Source: Bog-756 sp963737625
Lineage (GTDB): Bacteria > Actinomycetota > Acidimicrobiia > Acidimicrobiales > RAAP-2
DNA: 64,000 bases
Assembly (NCBI GenBank): GCA_963737625.1
Contig: CAVTTK010000002.1
Location: 2,046,001 to 2,110,000 of the forward strand
Direction: 5' to 3'
The notes beneath the pieces were generated by a model. That model saw only the letters and a list, made by a program, of their open reading frames with translations. It was not told the DNA's origin and made no database searches. Each line of letters opens with the position of its first letter. Positions within the stretch are counted from its first letter, which is position 1. The translations under genes and the position numbers were made by a program. Positions 36,706-45,039 of the stretch are shown in pieces.

Positions 36706-37752
36706 ATGATGCGCCAACTGTCGAACGTGTTTGCTGCCGACGGCGAGAAACTGAACGTCAAGGGCGGAGCAGCAGTTGCTGTCCTCTTGTTCCTTCTCTG
36801 GTTTGTCATCGTCCAGACGAATCAGCAGAAGTACTTCATTACCGGCGTGTTCGCCGTCCTCCTGGTCGCACAAAGCGACCCAGGGGGGAGTTTAGGAAGC
36901 GAGCGGAGGGAATGTCTGCCTTCGCTTTGCTTGGTGCTCTGGTGACTGCCTTTGGCTTCTACGTCGGTGATAAATCCTGGGGGTTCCTGGTCCTCGCAGT
37001 CTTCGTCCTCACTCTGGCGGGCGGCTTGGCCGTGAAACTCGGGGTGCATCAATTCGCTGCGGGCCTGCTCCTCAACATCTGGTTCCTCGTTGTGCTCTCG
37101 CTGGCCACGCACGACACCGGCCACCTCAAAAAAAATCAGCGCATGGGACCAGGCGCTGGCCTGGCTGATTGGGGCAGCGGCGTCGATCGGCCTCATGCTG
37201 GTCGTTTGGTTGGCGAGTGGGGGTAATTGGCGGCCCGCACCGGTCATGGACCTCCCCGGCGGTCAATCACCAGTGAACCTGACTCGACCGATTGTCCTCT
37301 TCGCGCTCATCCGGGCCGCAGCCCTGGCTGCCTCAACCGCCATCGCCTTCGGAGCAGGCCTGGCCAACGCGGACTGGATGCCCATCGCCACCATCGCTGC
37401 GATGAAGCCCAGCCTTGGACAATCCAAGCTGTTCGGCGAGCAGCGTCTGATGGGTGCGGCCATGGTTGCTGCTGCGGCCATACCGATCCTGATCCTGGTC
37501 GGCAGCAAGCACGCGCTGGAGGTCATCATTATCCTCCTGGCCGGACTCGGAGTAGCCATTCGTGGCGTGAACTACACCCACTACGCCGGGGCGATCGCCT
37601 GTGCCGCTCTTATTGCTGCTGACCTGCCTCAACCGACCAACTTCGCCGCCGAAGGGCGGCGGGTCCTCTTCACCCTGATCGGCGTCGGCATCGGCGTGAT
37701 CGTGATGTTCGTAGCTGACCGGCTTCAAAGGCACTCCACTCAGCCAGTCTGA
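36706..37752 (+). pseudogene. FUSC-like membrane protein with two homopolymer frameshifts
   Basis: Three overlapping frames join into one ~345-residue protein. Part 1 (36706) has VKGGAAVAVLLFLLWFVIVQ then QQKYFITGVFAVLLVAQSDPG. A G6 run (36883-36888) shifts the frame into EFRKRAEGMSAFALLGALVT, FGFYVGDKSWGFLVLAVFVL and LLLNIWFLVVLSLATHDTG. An A8 run (37128-37135) shifts again into ISAWDQALAWLIGAAASIG and AAALAASTAIAFGAGLANAD, ending with further hydrophobic helices. The order of membrane segments resembles the FUSC/fusaric-acid-resistance or aromatic-acid exporter family. Both breaks are at homopolymers, so a sequencing origin is likely. Confidence 0.75.
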
Positions 37753-37782
37753 GCTTCGGAGCACGAGAGAAACGGGAACATC

Positions 37783-38334
37783 ATGCCTGCCGACGAGACA
37801 GGAGTAACGCCGATTGGAAACCTGACCGAGCGAGGACGACGACGGCTGGTCGTCTTCGCTGTAATGCGTACGGTTGCCACGGTCGCACTGGTCCTAGCTC
37901 TCTATTTTCTGCTACCCCTGGGCGGCGGCACCAACGTTCAGAAGATCGTCAAGCTGACGCTTGGAGCATTGGTACTCACGGCGATCATCATCTGGCAGGT
38001 CCGCCGGATCATGCGCTCGAACCACCCGGTCGGTCGGGCTGTCGAGGCGCTGGCCTTTAGTGTTCCAATCTACATGCTGTTCTTTGCGGCCACTTACTTC
38101 GTGATGGCCCACAGCAATCCGACTGCATTCGGGGCACCGGTCAGTCGAAGTGACGCAATGTATTTCTCCTCGACCGTATTCACCACCGTCGGCTTTGGCG
38201 ACATCACGGCTAAGAGCGAAGCGGCGCGCCTTGTGGTTACCGCTCAGATGTGGCTGGACTTGGTGTTCTTGGGGCTGGTGTTACGTGTGGTCACTCAGGC
38301 CGTCAAATACGGCCAGCAGCATCGAGCAGCATGA
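37783..38334 (+). CDS. Potassium-channel-like membrane protein
   Basis: 183 residues with four hydrophobic segments (about 23-47, 58-72, 92-110, 150-172) and a pore helix with the K+ selectivity filter TVGFGDI at residues 135-141, preceded by DAMYFSSTVFT. This is the 2TM ion-channel (Ion_trans_2) pattern with two extra N-terminal helices. It would pass K+ across the membrane. Its closeness to the FUSC-like and DUF1269 genes suggests a role in ion or envelope homeostasis. R2 copy 3 begins 3 bp after its stop. Confidence 0.88.
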   Translation: MPADETGVTPIGNLTERGRRRLVVFAVMRTVATVALVLALYFLLPLGGGTNVQKIVKLTLGALVLTAIIIWQVRRIMRSNHPVGRAVEALAFSVPIYMLFFAATYFVMAHSNPTAFGAPVSRSDAMYFSSTVFTTVGFGDITAKSEAARLVVTAQMWLDLVFLGLVLRVVTQAVKYGQQHRAA

Positions 38335-38336
38335 AG

Positions 38337-38372
38337 GTGCCCCGGAACGCCGGGTAGGCGGCGACTATCACC
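38337..38372 (+). repeat. R2 dispersed repeat, copy 3
   Basis: GTGCCCCGGAACGCCGGGTA then GGCGGCGACTATCACC. It is followed by a GGTAGGCGG/CCGCCACCTACC-type inverted pair. Confidence 0.6.
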
Positions 38373-38414
38373 CGCCACCTACCGGCACAACTGGGCCTCT
38401 GGAATGTACTAAGA

Positions 38415-38453
38415 GCAGGGCGCCTGATCAGCTTGCTGTGGTAGCCGCCCTGC
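38415..38453. terminator. Bidirectional hairpin between convergent genes
   Basis: GCAGGGCG (38415-38422) pairs with CGCCCTGC (38446-38453) between the channel gene and the convergent beta-helix gene. Confidence 0.55.
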
Positions 38454-38457
38454 CCTG

Positions 38458-40359
38458 TTAGGGGGCGACGCCGTTTGCCCCGGTGGAGGTCGCTCCGACC
38501 ACCGGGGCATTGAGGCGGAGGGCACCGGCGGAACCGAAGAACCCGGCGTCACCAAAGGTGAACACGCCGCCGTCGGAGGCCATGAGCCAGTAGCCCTTGC
38601 CATCAGCGGTTCCGGTCATGCCAACAATGGGCTTGTTGAGGTGCGTCGCGCCAGTGGAGCCGAAGAACCCGGCATCACCGAAGGCGAACACGCCGCCATC
38701 AGAAGCCACCAGCCAATAGCCCTTTCCGCTCGGGGTAGGGGCGATTCCAACGATGGGCATATTCAGGTGGGTCGCGCCAGTGGAGCCGAAGAACCCGGCA
38801 TCACCGAAGGCGAACACGCCGCCATCAGAAGCCACCAGCCAGTAGCCCAGCCCGTCGGGGGTCGGGGCCATGCCGACTATGGGCTTGTTGAGGTGGATGC
38901 CACCCGTGGAGCCGAAGAAGTGGGCGTCCCCGAAGGTGAAGATGCCGCCGTCGGAGGCCACCAGCCAGTAGCCGAGGCCGTTGGTCCCGGGGGTCCCCTG
39001 AGGCCCGCCGGCCGCCGGCGTCATGGCCACCCCGACGATGGGGGCGTTCAGGTGGGTGCCGCCCATGGAGCCGTAGAAGCTGGCGTTACCGTAGGTGAAC
39101 ACCCCTCCGTCGGAGGCTGCCAGCACGTACCCGCCCTGGTCACGGGTCTGGGCCATGCCGACCACGGGGGCGTTGAGCTGCAGGTTGCCCGCCGACCCGT
39201 AAAACCCGGCGTTGCCGAAGTTGAGGATGCCGCCATCGGAGGCGCTCATCCAGTAGCCGCGACCTGGAACGGGCTGGGTGAACAGGAGGGTTGTGCCGGT
39301 GAAGGTGTTCCCCGACTGGGTGGTGCCGGTCACCTGCCAGCTTTGCCAGATGCCCACATACTCGCTCATGGTGTTGCCGGTGATTGTGGTGCCGGACAGC
39401 GTCGGGGTCACCGGTGGCGGGATCGGGTTCACCTCAAGGGCGATGGCGGTTGTCTGGGGCGCTCCGTTGACCCGGCCCCAGTTGTTGCCACTCAGGGTGT
39501 TCCCGGTGATGGCTGTCCCCGTGATGGAGTCGCCCGGGGCGTTGGAGTGGACGGTGATTCCGCTCAAGAAGCTACCGGTCACGGTGTTACCGCTGACCGT
39601 GGTACCGGACAGGGTGGCGCCTGGGGCGTTGGTAGCCACGACGATCTGGCCGATCACCGGGCCGTGGGGTCCGAATTTGCCGGGTGCGCCTTGGATCTGA
39701 TTGTTGCTCACGATCGTTCCGCTAACCCCTGCGCCGGGGACCCATGCTTCGATGACGATGGCGCAGCCTCCGTAATTGCCAGTGATGGTGTTGCCCGTCA
39801 CCGTGTTGTTCGTGGAAGGCACGGGCGTGGTCGGCCCGTTCGGCGCGGCGGGGTCGAGGCCACCGCCCTCATCGGTCACCGAAATGCCCCCATCAGCCAG
39901 ATTGCCGGTAACCGTATTGCCGCTGACCGTCGAGTTCGCCACCCCCACGAGCTCGATCGCCTTGTCAGCGCCCAAATTGGCTGTGGGGGTCAAGCCGTTG
40001 TTCTGGACGGTGTTGTTCTGGACCTTGAGGTTCGACACACCCTCGGCCATGATCCCGTGGTCGCCCGCCCCCGACACGGTGATGCCGCTGATGGTGACGT
40101 TATTGGCTCCAGGGGCCACGTAGATTCCGAGGTCACAGCCGGTTCCATCGACGTTCGAACTTACGGTCGTGCCGCTCGTGCTCACGACCTGGGCCGCGGT
40201 GAACCCCGTGCTACCCGCCGGGCTGCACGTCACATTGGGAGCGGCACCCGCCGTCGTTGTCCCGAGTGCAGCCGGTGCCAGCCATCCGATGCCGGTCGCC
40301 ACCATCGCCAATGGCACTCCCTCGAGCAGAGCGCGCCTCACGGATCGCCATCGTGCCAT
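38458..40359 (-). CDS. Exported beta-helix plus six-unit DGG-propeller protein
   Basis: 633 residues from the ATG at 40359, with GGAGGAACA upstream. Signal peptide (EGVPLAMVATGIGWLAPAAL) first. Residues ~80-385 are a right-handed parallel beta-helix: repeated NTVTGNxITGN-type strands such as NNTVTGNTITGNYGGCAIVI and ISGITVSGAGDHGIMAEGVS, as in pectate-lyase-like or NosD surface proteins. Residues ~390-633 hold six propeller units (GYWLVASDGGVFAFGDAGFF type), the same module as in 15031, 51307 and 59968. Likely secreted, glycan- or surface-binding. Catalytic residues could not be assigned. Confidence 0.85.
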   Translation of the reverse strand: MARWRSVRRALLEGVPLAMVATGIGWLAPAALGTTTAGAAPNVTCSPAGSTGFTAAQVVSTSGTTVSSNVDGTGCDLGIYVAPGANNVTISGITVSGAGDHGIMAEGVSNLKVQNNTVQNNGLTPTANLGADKAIELVGVANSTVSGNTVTGNLADGGISVTDEGGGLDPAAPNGPTTPVPSTNNTVTGNTITGNYGGCAIVIEAWVPGAGVSGTIVSNNQIQGAPGKFGPHGPVIGQIVVATNAPGATLSGTTVSGNTVTGSFLSGITVHSNAPGDSITGTAITGNTLSGNNWGRVNGAPQTTAIALEVNPIPPPVTPTLSGTTITGNTMSEYVGIWQSWQVTGTTQSGNTFTGTTLLFTQPVPGRGYWMSASDGGILNFGNAGFYGSAGNLQLNAPVVGMAQTRDQGGYVLAASDGGVFTYGNASFYGSMGGTHLNAPIVGVAMTPAAGGPQGTPGTNGLGYWLVASDGGIFTFGDAHFFGSTGGIHLNKPIVGMAPTPDGLGYWLVASDGGVFAFGDAGFFGSTGATHLNMPIVGIAPTPSGKGYWLVASDGGVFAFGDAGFFGSTGATHLNKPIVGMTGTADGKGYWLMASDGGVFTFGDAGFFGSAGALRLNAPVVGATSTGANGVAP

Positions 40360-40590
40360 TGTTCCTCCAGTGGGTAGCAGGTTCGGGGAACAGCCGATCG
40401 TCACTCGCTGAGACTGTTGGCCGTAGCGCCGAATGTAGGCGCCCATTCTTATTGCTGCAACCGCGAATTCCACGGGGCTGGCTCCCAGCGGGACCGTCTA
40501 CGAGCTGTTTTTCGTCAGATCCCCGTTCCGGGTGCTCGAATCCCATGGATCCTGAAATGGGTCAAACCCGCTCGACTGGGGACGCCGCTC

Positions 40591-40627
40591 CTGCCCCACA
40601 ACGCCGGGAGCGGGTCAGTTATCAACC
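40591..40627 (+). repeat. R2 dispersed repeat, copy 4
   Basis: CTGCCCCACAACGCCGGGAG then CGGGTCAGTTATCAACC. It lies 3' of the minus-strand DUF3303 gene, that is, in the opposite orientation relative to that gene's end. Confidence 0.65.
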
Positions 40628-40656
40628 GCCCGTAAGGTCCCGGGGACCTTCAGCGA

Positions 40657-40977
40657 TCAGCCGCCCACTGCGGAGCGAGCCCAGGCGAGAGAGGCAGCTC
40701 CACTGGCGACCCCGTCGGCGACTTCCACCACCGGTACAACGTTGACGTCATTCCAGTAGGCGAACTTGGAAACAAACGAATAGACGATGTTCGGATCTTC
40801 AGCCTCCACGAACACATAGCCACCGTTGTTCATCGTGGAGAGGAACGCATGGACAGTGAGCCCCTCTTCAGGCGTCCACGTGCCGAATGCTTTCAGCAGT
40901 GCATCCTGGTTGGCGAAGTTCTGATCGTAAGTGAGCCCGGCAGTGCGAATCTCGTATTCGATTACATACTTCATCAA
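40657..40977 (-). CDS. DUF3303-like small protein
   Basis: 106 residues: MMKYVIEYEIRTAGLTYDQN, then a FGTWTPEEGLTVHAFLSTMN strand-helix pair, GGYVFVEAEDPNIVYSFVSK and WNDVNVVPVVEVADGVASGA. The small alpha/beta pattern and the GYVFVEAED...Y.FVSKF.YWNDV motif match the DUF3303 family. No function is known. It stands alone. Confidence 0.72.
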   Translation of the reverse strand: MMKYVIEYEIRTAGLTYDQNFANQDALLKAFGTWTPEEGLTVHAFLSTMNNGGYVFVEAEDPNIVYSFVSKFAYWNDVNVVPVVEVADGVASGAASLAWARSAVGG

Positions 40978-41077
40978 GTCTCCTCTGAACGAGTCAATCC
41001 GCCTTGGACTTGACCATTCCGCACCCTAGCCCTCAATCGTGTCCCGATGCCGAGCCATTCATGCTGGCTTACAAGTG

Positions 41078-41100
41078 GTGCCCCATACCGCCGGTCGAGG
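41078..41100 (+). repeat. R2 dispersed repeat, copy 5
   Basis: GTGCCCCATACCGCCGGTCG then AGG. It abuts the 3' end of the minus-strand GNAT gene (stop at 41102). Confidence 0.5.
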
Positions 41101-41101
41101 T

Positions 41102-41598
41102 TCACTGTGATCGAACGGCTAATCGGACCATTGTCCAGGACGATCCGTGCTTCTCGACCGGGACGAAGCCCACTGATTCATAAGGCGGCGCGCTGGATTC
41201 GCCTCTGCCACGCTGAGACTCAGCGCTGGACAGCCCTGGCTTTCACTGGCGTTGATGAGGTCGACCATGAGCCGACGGCCAACCCCTTCGTGCCGACGCG
41301 ACGCGACGACTGCGATCGACAGTTCGGGGATATCTTCGGCGACAAAGCCGTAGCCATGGCTCGCCTCGGTGTACGTCCGATACCAAACCGCGCCCACCGG
41401 TGCGTCTTGTTCTGCAATCAGTCCATGATCGCCCGATCTCGGCCATCCAGCGAGGTACATCGAATAGCGCGGATCGGCGAGCACCTGGTGACCGGTCGGC
41501 GTTGGCTTGTCAGGTCGCCAGACTGCGGCCTCGCCAAGCATCTTCGCCAAAAAGGTGAAGTCCTCGGGCCCTGCCGACCGATACTGAACGTCCCTCAT
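41102..41598 (-). pseudogene. GNAT acetyltransferase, one-base deletion near 3' end
   Basis: From the ATG at 41598 (MRDVQYRSAGPEDFTFLAKM). Acetyl-CoA-binding GNAT motif A is intact: LSIAVVASRRHEGVGRRLMV then DLINASESQGCPALSLSVAE. The frame fails after NPARRL. With one base restored near 41182 (TT instead of TTT) it would read YESVGFVPVEKHGSSWTMVR, the normal GNAT motif B ending, to a TGA at 41102. It presumably acetylated an amine (protein, antibiotic or polyamine). The break could be natural or a sequencing error. Confidence 0.78.
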
Positions 41599-41679
41599 GT
41601 TCAGCAGTTTGGCAGACGGTTTGCCCGTGCCAAGGCCCTGCCAGACCCGCCGGCATGTGCTCCACTGGCCAGGTCCAGG

Positions 41680-41704
41680 CTGCCCCACACAGCCGGGCCT
41701 GGGG
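41680..41704 (+). repeat. R2 dispersed repeat, copy 6
   Basis: CTGCCCCACACAGCCGGGCC then TGGGG; TGCCCC and GGGGCA form a short hairpin. It lies between the divergent GNAT genes, 14 bp before the next ATG. Confidence 0.5.
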
Positions 41705-41717
41705 CAATACTGGTGAG

Positions 41718-42110
41718 ATGTCAATCACGTACGGATGGCGGGAGGAGATCGCCAACCTCGAGATCAACCGTCTTCACGCAGAGGCATTCGAGACGAGCGG
41801 GTTCCGAGATTGGCGAGCCGCCCTGACCGAGCACGCCCTTGGGTGGGTTACGGCCCGTAATGAAGGCCACCTCGTCGGATTCGTCAACGTCGTCTGGGAC
41901 GGTCTCGTCCATGCCTGGATTCAGGACCTAATGGTTGCCGCCGATCATCGAACCCGTGGTATCGGGACCCAGCTCATCGAGAGGGCAAAGGACCGAGCAG
42001 CACGGGCGGGGTGCGAGTGGCTTCACGTCGATTTCGAGGCTGACCTCAGTGACTTCTATATCGGTGCCTGTGGATTCACCCCGACCTCGGCGGGGCTTAT
42101 CCACTTGTAG
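41718..42110 (+). CDS. GNAT-family acetyltransferase
   Basis: 130 residues from the ATG at 41718. Motif A is IQDLMVAADHRTRGIGTQLI (acetyl-CoA pyrophosphate loop) and motif B is WLHVDFEADLSDFYIGACGF. This is a complete short GNAT of the small-molecule or ribosomal-type class. It diverges from the other GNAT gene; both are probably accessory resistance or modification genes. R2 copy 7 begins 5 bp after its stop. Confidence 0.85.
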   Translation: MSITYGWREEIANLEINRLHAEAFETSGFRDWRAALTEHALGWVTARNEGHLVGFVNVVWDGLVHAWIQDLMVAADHRTRGIGTQLIERAKDRAARAGCEWLHVDFEADLSDFYIGACGFTPTSAGLIHL

Positions 42111-42114
42111 GGGC

Positions 42115-42149
42115 CTGCCCCACATCGCCGGGACAGGGTCGCTATTAGC
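42115..42149 (+). repeat. R2 dispersed repeat, copy 7
   Basis: CTGCCCCACATCGCCGGGAC then AGGGTCGCTATTAGC, immediately 3' of the GNAT gene. Confidence 0.6.
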
Positions 42150-42191
42150 TCCGCCCGTCCGCGCGACCTACTCACGAGGCAGAATGAGATA

Positions 42192-43004
42192 GTGGTCGAT
42201 AGCGCAGCGCTGAACGTAAACCGAGACGGACTCACATTAGAGGGCGAGCGATGGCTAGGGGCCGGACCCATAACAGTGTTCCTCCATGCCGGGGTCACTG
42301 ACCGGCGAAGCTGGGAAGGGGTGGTGCCGCGGCTAACGCAATCACTATCACCTGTGACCTATGACCGCCGCGGCTTTGGGCAAACGCTTGTATCACCCAC
42401 CCCGTTCTCGCACGTCGATGACTTACTCGCTGTGTTGGACGCCGTCACCGACGCGCCTGCATGGTTGGTCGGTAGCTCCATGGGCGGTGGGCTGGCACTC
42501 GATGCAGCCCTGACGGCTCCCGACCTGGTGGCAGGACTCGTGCTGATCGCTCCTGCGGTCAGCGGCGACACCGAGTTCGACCTTGATCCCGACACCGCCC
42601 GCTTGGATCAACTGCTCGATGAGGCAATCGAGCAAGGAAGTCTCGCCGAGGTCAACCGATTGGAGACCTGGTTGTGGCTTGATGGTCCGGGACAACCCGA
42701 AGGCCGAGTTCGGGACCCCATTCGAACTCTCGCAATCCAAATGAACGAGATCATCCTCGGAAACGATGCTGCTGAGGATGCCGGAGCCAGCGGCTTGGAT
42801 GCGTGGGGTCGAATCAACGATGTTCGAGTCCCAGTCACTGTTGCGTGTGGAGAGTTCGACGTGCCTTTTCTGAAGAGCAGAAGCAGGGAGCTCGCGGAGA
42901 GTCTTCCATTCGGTCGATTCGTTGAGCTGAGAGGTGTTGCACACCTCCCCCATATGGAGAATCCCGACGAAGTGGCCACTCTGGTGCTGGAGGTATGTGC
43001 CTAG
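42192..43004 (+). CDS. Alpha/beta-hydrolase (AB_hydrolase_1 type)
   Basis: 270 residues from a GTG. Oxyanion-side FLHAGV near residue 31, nucleophile elbow GSSMGG with Ser96, acid Asp223 in ACGEFDVPF and catalytic His251 in GVAHLPHMENP, all in order. This is a complete small AB hydrolase, cytoplasmic, of the proline-iminopeptidase/haloalkane-dehalogenase/esterase superfamily. The lid region (~residues 120-200) decides the substrate and is not diagnostic here. It stands alone, downstream of the GNAT gene by ~80 bp. Confidence 0.87.
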   Translation: MVDSAALNVNRDGLTLEGERWLGAGPITVFLHAGVTDRRSWEGVVPRLTQSLSPVTYDRRGFGQTLVSPTPFSHVDDLLAVLDAVTDAPAWLVGSSMGGGLALDAALTAPDLVAGLVLIAPAVSGDTEFDLDPDTARLDQLLDEAIEQGSLAEVNRLETWLWLDGPGQPEGRVRDPIRTLAIQMNEIILGNDAAEDAGASGLDAWGRINDVRVPVTVACGEFDVPFLKSRSRELAESLPFGRFVELRGVAHLPHMENPDEVATLVLEVCA

Positions 43005-43009
43005 CGAAG

Positions 43010-43035
43010 GTGCCCCCGACCACCGCTCATGGGGG
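43010..43035 (+). repeat. R2 dispersed repeat, copy 8 (composite with R1)
   Basis: GTGCCCCCGACCACCGCTCA then TGGGGG, followed by ATATCCACGCCCCC and R1 copy e. The same R2-linker-R1 order occurs at 55909-56131. Confidence 0.55.
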
Positions 43036-43062
43036 ATATCCACGCCCCCCTGCACCGCGCCC

Positions 43063-43193
43063 CAGTCCCCCGCTGTTGGAGCTGTTCGTCTTCCGCTCGA
43101 TACGACGTTGTCCGTTTCTACCTCAGGGCGATCCACGGCCGAGGTCCGCCGAACTCTGGACGCAACGCGGTATCAGCCTCCTGACGGTTGAGG
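43063..43193 (+). repeat. R1 dispersed repeat, copy e
   Basis: Head CAGTCCCCCGCTGTTGGAGC; the stem is partly degraded (CCTCAGGGC/GGCCGAGG). The tail CGCAACGCGGTATCAGCCTC, CTGACGGTTGAGG matches the tail of copy f. The remaining 43194-43496 has no supported gene. Confidence 0.7.
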
Positions 43194-43496
43194 ATGGCGA
43201 CCGGCCACCACGTCGGCAACGCGAGCTCAGCTATCCGACGTTGGGCCGATTGATCTTCGGATGCGGCCGTCAGTCGGCGTAGCTTCCGCCAGGACTCTGA
43301 ATCCACTGTCGTCACTGGCCGCGAAACGGTGTGGACCATGGCCCAAGAGGAGAAAGGCGATTGTGGAACAAAATCGCGCAATCCGTACGCTTTGGAATGC
43401 TGACCGTCCAATGCTTTCTCAATGGGAGGTCTGTCACCGGGCCTGGTCCACTCAAACGAACGAATCCGTGGACAGGTACTGATCCCAACGTCGGAA

Positions 43497-43757
43497 CTAT
43501 CGTTCGTAATGAAATCGGGCCTGGAGAACGACGACGTCGTCACCTTCGACCAAGTACACGAGCCGGTGTTCGTCATCAATACGCCTGGACCAACAGCCGG
43601 CCAGAATGTGCCGCAGTGGCTCTGGCTTCCCGATGCCGGCGAAGGGATCCCGGAGCGTGTCGTCGAGAAGGCGGTTGATCCGCTTGACTGTTGCCTTATC
43701 GGTCGCCTGCCAGTGCCGGTAGTCCTCCCAGCCGTGAGGGGTGAAGACCAGCCGCAT
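43497..43757 (-). CDS. yoeB: YoeB-type mRNA-interferase toxin
   Basis: 86 residues. MRLVFTPHGWEDYRHWQATD, VKRINRLLDDTLRDPFAGIG, KPEPLRHILAGCWSRRIDDE and HRLVYLVEGDDVVVLQARFH match the RelE/YoeB ribosome-dependent RNase fold, including the conserved Arg-Arg-Ile, HRLVY and terminal HY residues. It would cleave mRNA on the ribosome. Its ATG overlaps the antitoxin TGA (TGATG), a typical coupled toxin-antitoxin pair. Confidence 0.93.
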   Translation of the reverse strand: MRLVFTPHGWEDYRHWQATDKATVKRINRLLDDTLRDPFAGIGKPEPLRHILAGCWSRRIDDEHRLVYLVEGDDVVVLQARFHYER

Positions 43758-43999
43758 CAGGAGTGATTGTGAACCTCACGCTCGCCGGTCTGCGCCTGGT
43801 GCAGGCTCTCCAGAAGGCGCTCGGCATTCGCGGGAACCCGGAGCAAGTACGCCGTCTCCGTGAGTGCGTCGTAGTCGGCGCGGGACAAGAGGACGGCGTC
43901 GCCACGCTTCGAGGTGATCTCGACTGGCTCGCGGTCGTCGTTTACCTGCTCAATGAGCGGAAACAGGTTCTTTCGGGCTTCGCTCGCCGTGATGGCCAT
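43757..43999 (-). CDS. yefM: YefM/Phd-family antitoxin
   Basis: 80 residues from the ATG at 43999. The N-terminal Phd/YefM DNA-binding domain reads MAITASEARKNLFPLIEQVN and REPVEITSKRGDAVLLSRAD, and the C-terminal flexible region wraps the toxin. It binds YoeB and autoregulates the operon, a complex-dependent repressor. A longer upstream reading is open but lacks a plausible start. The operator candidate at 44028-44047 lies just 5'. Confidence 0.9.
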   Translation of the reverse strand: MAITASEARKNLFPLIEQVNDDREPVEITSKRGDAVLLSRADYDALTETAYLLRVPANAERLLESLHQAQTGEREVHNHS

Positions 44000-44027
44000 T
44001 AGTCGCTCCTGGCTATGTTGGAACATA

Positions 44028-44047
44028 TGGTACAAGATACGGTACCA
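44028..44047. promoter_or_regulatory. Candidate YefM-YoeB operator
   Basis: TGGTAC (44028-44033) and GTACCA (44042-44047) form an inverted pair about 30 bp before the antitoxin start, as expected for the Phd/YefM palindrome. Confidence 0.6.
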
Positions 44048-44149
44048 CTTCCTGATCACCAGGACAGACGCTGAGATATCCGTGTCCGGATCAGCGACCA
44101 AGGAACCGGCGGCAGCAACAGGGCATCGCAGCCCCACCACAGCTGAGGT

Positions 44150-44345
44150 CGGAAGTTCGAATCCTGGGTGGCACTGTCTGGCCCTGTAGAGGGATAGGTG
44201 GCATGGGGCCGCTAGACACAGTCGCCCGAGGTGGATGAGGTTCAAATCGTGCCGCCGACACTGTCCGACAACCTCTGGGGAGAGAGGGAGAACCGGACGC
44301 GGGCGACCCCAAAACCGCCGCGCAGGGAGCGGGGCAGGCCCGGGA
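44150..44345 (+). repeat. R3 purine-rich element, copy B, with tRNA-like motif
   Basis: GCTGAGGTCGGAAGTTCGAA near 44140-44160, then a second GATGAGGTTCAAATCGTGCC at 44234, then GAGAGAGGGAGAACCGG and ACCCCAAAACCGCCGCG, aligning with 33744-33860. The interval 44000-44439 has no gene. Confidence 0.5.
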
Positions 44346-44439
44346 CCAGGGGCGGAGCTGACACGCGAAACGGGCGGCCAGGCCCACCCGAACGGGGAGG
44401 GGAGGGCGGCGGGGAGGGGGGCTTGCGGTGTTCTCCACG

Positions 44440-45039
44440 TCAAGATTCAAAAAGGGCGTCCTCGGTGCCATTCACGCCATCTGAGACGTGACACGTCCAG
44501 TCGTTTCCGTCCCACCAGCGAAGCTTGTGTCGGCCAGTTGGATCGCCCATCCAGCTTTCAGGTGCGTTCTCGGTTCTCAGTACCACTGAGGAGCGCCTCG
44601 TTACGTAATCGCTCACGGTGAGAAGATTTGGCTTCATCTGACCAAGGCTCTCTAGCAGTGCCCTCAAGTCGTTATGTTCGAACACCACGGATTGAAGTCT
44701 CATTATCTTGTCGTCCGACTCAGTAACGATTGCTACCGAGAGCACCTTCTTTGCGAAGCCCATGACCCTACGTGTCGCCCACTCCATCGCAACGATGTCG
44801 TCGAGCGCAAGAGAGACCACCAGTTGGTCAGTCTTGAGCCCCAATCCTTTGCTGCACTGATAGAGCACTAAGCGCTTGTCGGTAAGGACAAGAATGAAAT
44901 GAGGCTGGGGAGAGACTTGAGTCGATACTCGAGCTTCGGCGATCTGTCTTTCTCCTGGACGCCGGTGAACATCGTCCATCACTATCGGTTTCTCCAATTG
45001 TTCGACTGCGCTATAACTTTCGGGCCGGTACTTCTCCAT
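44440..45039 (-). CDS. PH-like plus DUF2510 protein
   Basis: 199 residues; starts at 45039 or the Met at 44979 are both possible. An N-terminal bacterial-PH-like beta-sandwich is suggested by PHFILVLTDKRLVLYQCSKG and SLALDDIVAMEWATRRVMGF. The C-terminal ~35 residues WMGDPTGRHKLRWWDGNDWT match the DUF2510 motif (Pro-x-Gly-x-x-x-x-Arg-[WY]-[WY]-Asp-Gly-x-x-Trp-Thr) common in actinobacterial envelope-associated proteins. No signal peptide. Role unknown. Confidence 0.78.
   Translation of the reverse strand: MEKYRPESYSAVEQLEKPIVMDDVHRRPGERQIAEARVSTQVSPQPHFILVLTDKRLVLYQCSKGLGLKTDQLVVSLALDDIVAMEWATRRVMGFAKKVLSVAIVTESDDKIMRLQSVVFEHNDLRALLESLGQMKPNLLTVSDYVTRRSSVVLRTENAPESWMGDPTGRHKLRWWDGNDWTCHVSDGVNGTEDALFES

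Noticed and set aside
38641..40377. 578-codon plus-strand frame opposite the beta-helix gene
   Set aside because: Repetitive Gly/Ala/His shadow of repeat DNA; the minus-strand protein has an SD, signal peptide and known repeats.
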